31,125 nucleotides of DNA from JAJTZA01 sp041749815. GTDB lineage: Bacteria; Verrucomicrobiota; Verrucomicrobiia; Chthoniobacterales; Terrimicrobiaceae. Positions 23,635-30,688 of the stretch are shown here, in pieces. Location of the stretch: contig JBGTAR010000106.1 of NCBI GenBank assembly GCA_041749815.1, forward strand, positions 1 through 31,125, read 5' to 3'. The notes under the pieces are model-generated. The model was given only the letters and a program-made list of their open reading frames with translations, did not search any database and was not told the origin of the DNA. A program made the position numbers and the translations under genes. The stretch's first letter is position 1, and each line of letters begins with the position of its first letter.

Positions 23635-24324
23635 TCACTTTTTGCACAGATAGGTGGCGATGACATGGGAATCGATGCGACGGTCCAGGATGGTGAAACC
23701 CGCACGGGCGAGCATTCCCTCGACAACCCAGTCGAAGGTCGAGAACTCTTCCCGGAAATGCCCTTCGGCATCCTCACGCAGGAAATCGCCTCCGGCTTGG
23801 GATTGTTCCGAAATGAATGCTTGGACAGGCTCGTTCAACCGAGGGCAGTCGGGAATCACCACATCGCGAAGCAGGAATCGCCCACCCGGAGCGAGCATCC
23901 CGTAGATTCGGCGCAAGGCCACCGCCTGCCAGTAATCTGGCAAATGGTGCAGTGCGAACGTTGTCGTTATCGCGTCCGGCGCAAAACCGGTGTGCTCGTA
24001 GGTCAGGAAGCCGGCGTGCTCGAACCGCACATTCTTTTGTTCAAGCGTATTCGCTTTCCACCTCGCTTCTGAGAGCATGGCTTCGGAGACGTCAATCCCG
24101 ATCACCGTCTGACATCTTGCCGCAGCCGCGATTGCAAACCATCCGGTCCCGCACCCAATATCGAGCAATGTTGTTTTGGGACCGGCATCGATCTGGTCCA
24201 ACGAGCTTTGGGCCTCTTTTGTCAGGTCGCGAAAGTCTGCATGGCTACGGTCATACTGGGCGACTTCATCTGTTTGCCCGTAATCGCGACCCGTCTGACG
24301 AAACTCATCCCATTGCCAATTCAT
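23635..24324 (-). CDS. Class I SAM-dependent methyltransferase
   Basis: The 229-residue protein has SAM-binding motif I LLDIGCGTGWFAIAAAA (residues 53 onward), motif II with the acidic residue in VIGIDVSEAM, and a post-motif TTTFALHHLPDYWQAVALRR. It then has MLAPGGRFLLRDVVIPDCP, the usual small-molecule methyltransferase order. The length is that of a bare catalytic domain with a short N-terminal cap. The substrate is unknown. Its ATG overlaps the stop of a 61-codon upstream ORF (ATGA). It is divergent from the MocR regulator and may respond to it through the operator at 24567-24621. Confidence 0.9.
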   Translation of the reverse strand: MNWQWDEFRQTGRDYGQTDEVAQYDRSHADFRDLTKEAQSSLDQIDAGPKTTLLDIGCGTGWFAIAAAARCQTVIGIDVSEAMLSEARWKANTLEQKNVRFEHAGFLTYEHTGFAPDAITTTFALHHLPDYWQAVALRRIYGMLAPGGRFLLRDVVIPDCPRLNEPVQAFISEQSQAGGDFLREDAEGHFREEFSTFDWVVEGMLARAGFTILDRRIDSHVIATYLCKK

Positions 24325-24506
24325 AGCAGAGGGCCTTTCATCCGGTTGTTGGCTTCGTGAGTCAGATCGATGACTTTGCCGCCGATCACCAACCGATGAC
24401 GAACACCGGATGCATGCGCGGCCTTGGCGGGGTCTAACACAAGAGACAGAAGAATCTCAGCTTCTGGCTTTTGTGGTTTCAGTAACTGGAGAATGCGGAG
24501 CAACAT
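24321..24506 (-). CDS. Small hypothetical protein coupled to the methyltransferase
   Basis: An ATG-started 61-codon ORF ends in a TGA that overlaps the methyltransferase ATG by four bases. The product begins MLLRILQLLKPQKPEAEILL, is basic and slightly hydrophobic at the start, and has no recognised domain. The exact overlap supports a real leader or small protein; short length and lack of family recognition speak against. It is the first ORF downstream of the divergent operator region. Confidence 0.42.
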   Translation of the reverse strand: MLLRILQLLKPQKPEAEILLSLVLDPAKAAHASGVRHRLVIGGKVIDLTHEANNRMKGPLL

Positions 24507-24566
24507 GCCCCCATCGTTTCACCGAATGAGGAATTCCGGCAGGCTCAGAAGGCTGCTTTCTTAGCC

Positions 24567-24621
24567 GGGACAGATCAAAAACTCCCAATCTGTCCCTATT
24601 GATAATCTCCCAATCTGTGCC
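24567..24621. promoter_or_regulatory. Operator of the MocR-type regulator: two direct repeats and one inverted arm
   Basis: CTCCCAATCTGTCCC (24582-24596) is repeated as CTCCCAATCTGTGCC (24607-24621) with a 25-bp period. GGGACAGAT (24567-24575) is the exact inverted complement of ATCTGTCCC (24588-24596). Direct repeats plus an inverted copy are the known operator design of MocR regulators such as GabR and PdxR. The site lies 28 bp before the mocR ATG and 61 bp before the divergent small ORF. Confidence 0.65.
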
Positions 24622-24648
24622 TGTCCTTTCCATCTTGGCTTTGGTAGG

Positions 24649-26118
24649 ATGCCATCAATGTCTGAAATCACTCCATTGGCCTATGAGCGCGTCGAATCCA
24701 AAATCGAGGCGCTCATCCAGAAAGGCACGCTACGCCCCGGAGACCGCGTGCCCTCGGTCCGCGAGATTTGCCGTCGGGAGGGAGTGAGCAAAATTACAGC
24801 TATGCAGGCGCTCTCGAATCTTGAAGCGAAGTCACTGGTGCAGGCTCGGCCCCGTTCTGGGTTCTTTGTGCAGTCGCTTTCGCGTCTGCCGCTGCCGCAA
24901 TCGCCTGAAATTCCGACACAGCCTCGGGAACCACGCCTCTCTGACGACGTGGCCAAGGTTTTCCGCGACATCCAAAAGCCCGCAACCATCCCACTTGGCG
25001 CAGGCACACCCGCTGCGGCCCTTCTACCCACGGCCGAAATCGCCCGCTGCGTCGCCCGGGCCTCACGGCTCCACGCCACACAATTTGGGGGATACTCCAT
25101 GTCCGACACGGATCTCCCGCTGCGGCGGGAGATTGCCTTGAGGCTCGCCCGCTCGGGTGGCGAAGTCTCCCCCGATGAAATTGTCATCACCAACGGATGC
25201 ATGGACGCCCTCAATCTTTCCCTTCGGGCCGTGGCAAAACCGGGGGACACGGTGATGGTGGAAACACCCACGTATTTTGGCCTGCTGCAAATGATCGAAA
25301 GTCTTGGCATGAGAGCCCTTGGCGTCCCAGCCACATGTGACGAGGGTCTTGATCTGCACGCATTTGAAAAGGTGCTCAAAACCCACCAGGTCGCGGCCTG
25401 CATGCTGATCCCCAGCTTCGGCAACCCGCACGGGGCAAATCTCTCCAACGAACGTCGGCAGGCCGTCGTGGACATTGCACGCAAACGCAAAGTTCTGGTG
25501 ATCGAAGACGACATCTATGGCGAGTTGGGTTTCGCTCAGCCCCAACCGCGCCCGCTGAAAGCGATGCACCGATCGGAAGATGTCATTCTTTGCGGATCCC
25601 TCTCGAAGTCGCTTTCCCCGGGTTTGCGTGTGGGCTGGGCCATCGCTGGTCGGCATGCCGAGAATGTCCGCCGATTGAGATGGATCACGTCCATCACGAC
25701 TCCTCATGTCACTGCACTCGCCGCTGCCGACTACTTGCGCTCCGGGGGATTCGACCGGCATTTGCGATCACTACGAAAAACCCTCGAAACGCAAACGTGC
25801 CGGGTTTCCAACGCCATCGCAAAATCATTCCCTCAAGGAACCGGTCTCAGCCGCCCAACTGGCGGTTACTTTCTTTGGGCGGAACTTCCCTGGCGCATCG
25901 ATTCCATGAAATTACGCGACGCGGCCATTGAGAAGAATATCAGCATCTGCCCGGGACCAATCTTCTCCGTGGAGGGAGAGTTCCGGAATTTCATTCGCCT
26001 CAACTGTGCGCTAGGGTTGGATGAAAAGGTGATCAGCGCCATCGAGACCCTTGGAGGGCTTGCTCAGGAGCTCAATACTCCGGCCAAGAGCAGAAAAATC
26101 CCATCGATTGATGCCTGA
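24649..26118 (+). CDS. MocR-type regulator (GntR winged helix fused to aminotransferase-like domain)
   Basis: The 489-residue protein joins an N-terminal GntR winged helix (GTLRPGDRVPSVREICRREG, then VSKITAMQALSNLEAKSLVQ) to a fold-type I PLP aminotransferase-like domain. Landmarks of the latter are TNGCMDALNLSLRAV, the PLP-pyridine Asp region VIEDDIYGELGF, and the Schiff-base lysine Lys320 in CGSLSKSLSPGLRVGW. All are present, so it should bind PLP. A second ATG three codons downstream (MSEITPLAY) has slightly better spacing to an AGGA-like sequence and may be the real start. MocR proteins sense PLP or an amino compound and often act on a neighbouring metabolic gene. The methyltransferase 14 bp downstream, and the divergent one, are candidates. 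Confidence 0.92.
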   Translation: MPSMSEITPLAYERVESKIEALIQKGTLRPGDRVPSVREICRREGVSKITAMQALSNLEAKSLVQARPRSGFFVQSLSRLPLPQSPEIPTQPREPRLSDDVAKVFRDIQKPATIPLGAGTPAAALLPTAEIARCVARASRLHATQFGGYSMSDTDLPLRREIALRLARSGGEVSPDEIVITNGCMDALNLSLRAVAKPGDTVMVETPTYFGLLQMIESLGMRALGVPATCDEGLDLHAFEKVLKTHQVAACMLIPSFGNPHGANLSNERRQAVVDIARKRKVLVIEDDIYGELGFAQPQPRPLKAMHRSEDVILCGSLSKSLSPGLRVGWAIAGRHAENVRRLRWITSITTPHVTALAAADYLRSGGFDRHLRSLRKTLETQTCRVSNAIAKSFPQGTGLSRPTGGYFLWAELPWRIDSMKLRDAAIEKNISICPGPIFSVEGEFRNFIRLNCALGLDEKVISAIETLGGLAQELNTPAKSRKIPSIDA

Positions 26119-26132
26119 CCAAAATAAAAATC

Positions 26133-26858
26133 ATGAACACACCTCTGGAAGCCAAATCCTCCCCTGATGAGATTCGAACGCGCTTTGATGGCGATGTTGA
26201 GCGTTTTACCAACCTGGAGACGGGGCAGTCTGCCACGATCGACGCGCCATTGACCATGGAGTTGATCACACGCGCAGCGGTGGCGATCACTCCAAAAATC
26301 TCACGCTGCCTGGATATTGGCTGTGGAGCGGGAAACAACACACTCAAGTTGCTCAAGATGGTTGAAGGAAACTGTGACTGCGACCTATGTGATTTGAGCG
26401 CCCCGATGTTGGAAAGAGCCAGAGAGCGGGTTGTCAAAATGAACGTTGGAGAAGTGCGGGTCTTTCACGAGGATTTCCGCTCCGTCCCGCTCGATGCTGG
26501 CAGATACGATGTGATTCTGGCAGCCGCCGTATTGCATCACTTGCGCGAGGATTCTGACTGGGAGGAAGTTTTTGCCAAAATGTACCGGGTGCTGCGCCCG
26601 GGCGGCTCGGTCTGGATCACAGATTTGGTGGTGCACGAAAACGGGCATGTGGATCAAATGATGTGGCAACGATATGCGGAGTATTTGATCGCTCTCAGGG
26701 GTGAAAATTACCAGAAAGAGGTGTTTGCCTACATCGACAAGGAGGACTCACCACGTCCGGTAACCTACCAGCTCGATCTTCTGCGAAAAGTAGGTTTCCG
26801 ATCTGTGGACTTGCTGCACAAGAACAGTTGCTTCGCTGCGTTGGGGGCGGTCAAATGA
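26133..26858 (+). CDS. Class I SAM-dependent methyltransferase (second)
   Basis: The 241-residue protein has motif I CLDIGCGAGNNTLKLL (residues 59 onward), DLCDLSAPMLERARERV, YDVILAAAVLHHLREDSDWE and MYRVLRPGGSVWITDLVVHE. This is a standard Rossmann methyltransferase, reminiscent in layout of CmoA and related families, though a tRNA role cannot be claimed. It starts 14 bp after the MocR stop on the same strand, so it is probably co-transcribed with the regulator. The short N-terminal cap with RFDGDVERFTNLETGQ may shape the substrate site. Confidence 0.9.
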   Translation: MNTPLEAKSSPDEIRTRFDGDVERFTNLETGQSATIDAPLTMELITRAAVAITPKISRCLDIGCGAGNNTLKLLKMVEGNCDCDLCDLSAPMLERARERVVKMNVGEVRVFHEDFRSVPLDAGRYDVILAAAVLHHLREDSDWEEVFAKMYRVLRPGGSVWITDLVVHENGHVDQMMWQRYAEYLIALRGENYQKEVFAYIDKEDSPRPVTYQLDLLRKVGFRSVDLLHKNSCFAALGAVK

Positions 26859-26859
26859 C

Positions 26860-26882
26860 TCCCCCATGCCAGCCTCGGGGGA
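26860..26882 (+). terminator. Possible hairpin terminator after the methyltransferase
   Basis: TCCCCC and GGGGGA are separated by 11 bases, immediately after the methyltransferase stop. There is no clear T-run (CTTTCCC follows), so intrinsic termination is uncertain. From here to 27159 I see no gene, only the R2 copy at 27003-27075 and a GGGGTCAG motif at 27075-27082. Confidence 0.35.
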
Positions 26883-27002
26883 CTTTCCCAGAATCGGGAT
26901 CCGTCTGCAAAAATCAAAACCTCGAAGGGTTGAATCCGTCGTTGAAGAGAACGGGGCACTAAAATTCCTGGCAATCAACGCACGGATGACCGGGGTTGGG
27001 GG

Positions 27003-27075
27003 CCGGGCATATGATCAAAATGTAATGCAGGGCGCTACAAAGCGCGAAATTGATCGGCTGAGATGCTGGGACCAG
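27003..27075. repeat. 73-bp dispersed repeat R2, copy 2
   Basis: This matches 22748-22821. It can fold with a closing GATCAA/TTGATC stem around GCGCT-ACAA-AGCGC, then a CGGC-type stem with a GAGA loop. It is followed at once by GGGGTCAG, showing the undisturbed form of the junction that carries the 278-bp insertion in copy 1. Confidence 0.75.
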
Positions 27076-27159
27076 GGGTCAGTGAGCATGTTATTTCACT
27101 TGTAAACAGTTCTCCTTCATCCCTTCACGCTTCCTGGCCGACGATGGTGAAAACCGCAG

Positions 27160-27234
27160 TTGAGCCGCAATTAACCGATTTACGGCTCAATAAATAGCTT
27201 TATTTTGAGCCGATATGAGAATATTCTCGGCTCA
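27160..27234 (+). promoter_or_regulatory. Double inverted-repeat operator of fic
   Basis: Two inverted repeats have the same design: TTGAGCCG-N15-CGGCTCAA (27160-27190) and TTGAGCCG-N15-CGGCTCA (27205-27234). They are offset by exactly 45 bp, and the second ends on the A of the fic ATG. The second spacer contains the perfect palindrome GAGAATATTCTC. A regulator bound here would cover the promoter and the start codon. The Fic protein itself has a C-terminal winged-helix region and could be the autorepressor. Confidence 0.75.
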
Positions 27235-28337
27235 TGGTTTACAACTGGCAGCTCGATGATTGGGTGGAGTTCCGATATGATCTAGCCCCAATACGGTTGG
27301 AGCTTCAGAAGTTTGCTGAGCATTTTGGCCGGATCAGCGGTTTGATGGAGGGTTTGCCGGATGGTTTGGAGAGTGAGACTGTGCTGGACCTGATGATTGC
27401 CGAGGCGATGAAATCCTCCGAAATCGAAGGGGAACTCCTCAATTATGGCGACGTAATGTCATCGATCCGCAATCGGCTTGGACTCAACCCTTCTCCCGAG
27501 CCGGTGAAAAGCCGATTGGCCGAAGGTGCCGGGGAGTTCATGGTGTCCGTGCGCGAAGGTTTCGCCGAACCGTTGGAAGAACGAACACTGCATGCATGGC
27601 ACGGGATGCTCTTGGGTGGTTCCTCGCATCTCCGTGTTGGCGCATGGCGCAGCGGGAGTGATCCCATGCAGGTTGTTTCGGGGCGAATCGACAGACCAAC
27701 CGTGCATTACGAAGCGCCGCCGAGCAATCGTGTGCCAAGCGAAATGGAGGCCTTCATCCGCTGGTTCAACGAAACGGCTCCGGGCGGAAAAAGCCCCATT
27801 CCAGACGCGCCAGTTCGCGCCGCCATCGCTCATTTGTATTTTGAATCCATCCACCCGTATGAAGATGGCAATGGGCGCATCGGACGGGCCCTCGCCGAGA
27901 AGGCCCTCTCTCAGGGGGTGGGAGCACCGGTCATTCTCAGTCTCTCCAAAGCCATCGAGGCAAAACGGGGTGCTTACTATGATGCGCTGAAGGTTGCTCA
28001 GAGGAGCAATGAGATCACCCCATGGATCCGGTATTTCGTTGTGGTTGTGATCGAGGCCCAATTGGACGCGGAAAAGCAGATCACCTTCATCCTGAGAAAA
28101 TCCAAATTTTTCCAACGATACGGGCATCTTCTGAACGAGCGACAATCGAAGGTGATCCGCAAACTCCTCGCGGCCGGTCCCGGTGGATTCGAAGGAGGGA
28201 TCAATGTCCGCAAATATCTGGCAATCACCAAATCCTCCAAAGCCACCGCCACCCGAGACCTCCAGAACCTGGTCTCAATGGGCGCTCTCACACCGGTTGG
28301 AACCGGCCGCGCCACCCGCTATGAGGTCAGGCTTTGA
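27234..28337 (+). CDS. fic: Class II Fic protein with N-terminal DUF4172 region and C-terminal winged helix
   Basis: The 367-residue protein carries the Fic motif HPYEDGNGRIGR (207-218), with catalytic His207 and the phosphate-binding loop intact, so it should transfer AMP from ATP to a hydroxyl group of a target protein. The auto-inhibitory motif SSEIEG (61-66, pattern S/T-x-x-x-E-G) lies in the N-terminal helix, which defines class II Fic proteins. The first 50 residues (YNWQLDDWVEFRYDLAPIRL) look like the DUF4172 cap. The C-terminal 90 residues (ERQSKVIRKLLAAGPGGFEG, then ATRDLQNLVSMGALTPVG) form a winged helix. The protein stands alone with no antitoxin-like partner. The double operator overlapping its ATG suggests tight, possibly self-mediated, repression. 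Confidence 0.93.
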   Translation: MVYNWQLDDWVEFRYDLAPIRLELQKFAEHFGRISGLMEGLPDGLESETVLDLMIAEAMKSSEIEGELLNYGDVMSSIRNRLGLNPSPEPVKSRLAEGAGEFMVSVREGFAEPLEERTLHAWHGMLLGGSSHLRVGAWRSGSDPMQVVSGRIDRPTVHYEAPPSNRVPSEMEAFIRWFNETAPGGKSPIPDAPVRAAIAHLYFESIHPYEDGNGRIGRALAEKALSQGVGAPVILSLSKAIEAKRGAYYDALKVAQRSNEITPWIRYFVVVVIEAQLDAEKQITFILRKSKFFQRYGHLLNERQSKVIRKLLAAGPGGFEGGINVRKYLAITKSSKATATRDLQNLVSMGALTPVGTGRATRYEVRL

Positions 28338-28340
28338 GGT

Positions 28341-28383
28341 TGCAGAGCGCTTTCGAGCGCCACCTAAAGCCCAACGCTCTGCA
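28341..28383 (+). terminator. Hairpin downstream of fic
   Basis: TGCAGAGCG (28341-28349) pairs with CGCTCTGCA (28375-28383), 9 of 9. An alternative internal stem GCGCT-TTCG-AGCGC (28347-28360) has a stable UUCG tetraloop and competes with the outer stem. It begins three bases after the fic stop. No T-run follows, so factor-independent termination is uncertain; it may be a 3'-end stabiliser. Confidence 0.45.
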
Positions 28384-28440
28384 CATTGATGTTTCGCCAG
28401 AGTTTCCCAATCTCCCATTGTCAGCTACAATTTTTCCGAA

Positions 28441-30438
28441 ATGACGAGTTTCCGCCAGCACTTGATTTCGCTTCTTGCATTCGTCAGTGTCGCGAGCAAT
28501 CCACTCTATCCTCAGTCGGAGAGTGCCAAGGAGCCGACCCAGGAATCATTGGTCTTAATAGAACGCTTTCAAGCACTCGGAATCAATGATCTCACTTCCA
28601 AAGCTTTGGCCAAGGCAAGCCTTGATGCAAGCGAAGACGACGTGGCACCTCTCCTCCCTTTTATCGATTCTGATGAGCCGACGGTCGCTTTCGCTGCGGC
28701 GATTTTAGCTGTTGCCACTTCTCCGGAAACGGCGGTTCCACGGGTGCGCGCCGCGATGGAATCTCCGAATCAATCCGGCTCCTTTCTGCCGATTGCGTTG
28801 GCGCTCGATCCCTCTGTCTCGAATGTGAATTACCTGGTGGGACGACTGGGTCAGGACGGAGGAAAGTCGGATTCAGCCTTAATGTGTGGGTTGATGATCC
28901 TAACCCGCGAAACACATGCCAAACCCGAACTCTGGCTCGAGTGGTGGAAGAAAAACCGGGGAAATTTTGCTCCGGATTTGGACCTCGATGAGGAGGAACT
29001 GATGCGGCGCATTCAAACATCTGTTTCCCTTTACCGAATTGATGCTGTTTCGAAAATCCTTAGGGCAGTGCATCAATCCGAGCCCCTGCTTGCCAACCTA
29101 AGTGGAATGTTTGACCGGATGAGACAAGTAATCGAAGACGGGGCTCGAATCCATCTCTCTCCCGAGGCGATGGAAGCTGATAAACTCCTGGTGTCCGGCT
29201 CACTTGAGGAAGCCATGCGTGCTTATGCCAATGCAGCAAGCATTGATCCCCAGGATTTGCGGTCGTCCTATCTGCAAGCCTGCCTTCTTCTGGAGGTTGG
29301 AAAACACACCGAGGCTGCAGAACGGTTCGAATCCATTGCAAAGGCCCGACCCGAAATCACATCCGCAGTCTTTCTCGCAAAACTTTCTCAGCGGCGAGGA
29401 TCCGCAGGTGCATCGGATTGGGTAACGGACGCAATGATCGAACTGGGAGCGATGAAGCACATTCCAGAGCCCGAACTCTTCGGATGGCCGGATCCCCTCA
29501 TCGAAATCATTATTGGGCAAGCCATGAGCAGCCGAGGCCCGTTTGTCACGGACTATGAGCAGCTCGACACCATGACTACCAAGTATCCTGCAGATGTTCA
29601 AATAGCGCTCGGGGCTGCATTGAGCGGACCGAAGCAGGAAAAAAATCATCGCCTAGCTGTCGCTGGAAAGCTCTTCCCGGATAACCCGGCGATTGCCAGC
29701 GCTCTGGCCCAACAACACCCCGCCTCGGAAAAAAACTTAGACCAAATCAAGGATCTCACGCAGACATGGATGCGGATTGAACCGCTCAACGCGGTTCCTG
29801 CCCTGCGCGAGATTGAGTTGGAGAATTGGCTTCCTTCAAAGCGATTTGCTGACGAGGCGAGCGTCCCCCCACTTTCTGAGACCACACTGGATGCGCTGGC
29901 TCGGGCCATAAATCTACCCGAGATCAACGACGGAGGGAGGGCCAGCGTTTTGGCGATCTCCCACACCCTCTCGAAGATGCAGGCCCCATTTTCGATCGCT
30001 GCTCTAAATGGGCGGCCTCCCATGGAGGTGACCTTTCAAGTCCTGTCTATGAGAATCCTTTTAACGGCGAAACAATTGTTCTCATCCGGGCAGATTGAGG
30101 AAGGCGAACGGGTTGCACGTTTGGGAATTTCGATGGGCAAACGACGTGCGGAAAACGCTGAGACCTTGATTTCCTATGTAATGGCCACTGCCCAATGGAT
30201 GATGACAACAAAAGCTCTCCGCGATGCGATGGAGATTGCTGGCAAAAGCGAGGTTGTCGCGGAGATGGATGCAATGAGGGATAACCAAAAGAAGAAACTG
30301 CGACGTTTCAAGCGCACAGAATTCCTTTCTCTTGTCACCTTGCCCGTGCCTTCGCTGCAACGAGCGATGATGCTTCGAATGAATCTGGATGGAATCCGTT
30401 TGGTGGATGAGTGGATTGCTCTTCGACCTGAGAATTGA
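28441..30438 (+). CDS. Exported helical-repeat protein of unknown function
   Basis: The 665-residue protein begins with a likely signal peptide (MTSFRQHLISLLAFVSVASN). The mature part is helical: HEAT-like pairs at about residues 60-120 (VAPLLPFIDSDEPTVAFAAA) and a TPR-like pair at about 258-304 (AMRAYANAASIDPQDLRSSY, then LLLEVGKHTEAAERFESIAK). The C-terminal half is also helical with no motif I recognise. There are no catalytic motifs. It is probably a periplasmic scaffold. It stands between fic and another exported protein with no operon partners; base use looks slightly less G+C-rich than in the polysaccharide locus. Confidence 0.82.
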   Translation: MTSFRQHLISLLAFVSVASNPLYPQSESAKEPTQESLVLIERFQALGINDLTSKALAKASLDASEDDVAPLLPFIDSDEPTVAFAAAILAVATSPETAVPRVRAAMESPNQSGSFLPIALALDPSVSNVNYLVGRLGQDGGKSDSALMCGLMILTRETHAKPELWLEWWKKNRGNFAPDLDLDEEELMRRIQTSVSLYRIDAVSKILRAVHQSEPLLANLSGMFDRMRQVIEDGARIHLSPEAMEADKLLVSGSLEEAMRAYANAASIDPQDLRSSYLQACLLLEVGKHTEAAERFESIAKARPEITSAVFLAKLSQRRGSAGASDWVTDAMIELGAMKHIPEPELFGWPDPLIEIIIGQAMSSRGPFVTDYEQLDTMTTKYPADVQIALGAALSGPKQEKNHRLAVAGKLFPDNPAIASALAQQHPASEKNLDQIKDLTQTWMRIEPLNAVPALREIELENWLPSKRFADEASVPPLSETTLDALARAINLPEINDGGRASVLAISHTLSKMQAPFSIAALNGRPPMEVTFQVLSMRILLTAKQLFSSGQIEEGERVARLGISMGKRRAENAETLISYVMATAQWMMTTKALRDAMEIAGKSEVVAEMDAMRDNQKKKLRRFKRTEFLSLVTLPVPSLQRAMMLRMNLDGIRLVDEWIALRPEN

Positions 30439-30513
30439 TCACGATCTTTTGGGGCAGATGAGTCAGGCCGTCCCACAGGGGTCAGCATGGGGACTCCCAG
30501 ACAAAATAATCAT

Positions 30514-30530
30514 CAACCCTGACAGGGTTG
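30514..30530 (+). terminator. Hairpin after the helical-repeat gene
   Basis: CAACCCT-GAC-AGGGTTG is a perfect 7-bp stem with a three-base loop, 75 bp after the stop codon. No T-run follows. A GGGGTCAG motif lies at 30478-30485. The rest of 30439-30688 holds nothing else I can name. Confidence 0.4.
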
Positions 30531-30688
30531 GGTGCTGCCGGACTGTCAGCATCAAGGCCATCCCGGAGCGAAAAATTTCTTGATCTCGCGACGCTGTTTC
30601 GATAGGAGCCATCGATGCTTTTTCGCTTGCGGCAGGGATGGACGGACAACCGCACGCTACAGCAGAAATACCATTTCCAAACGAATCA

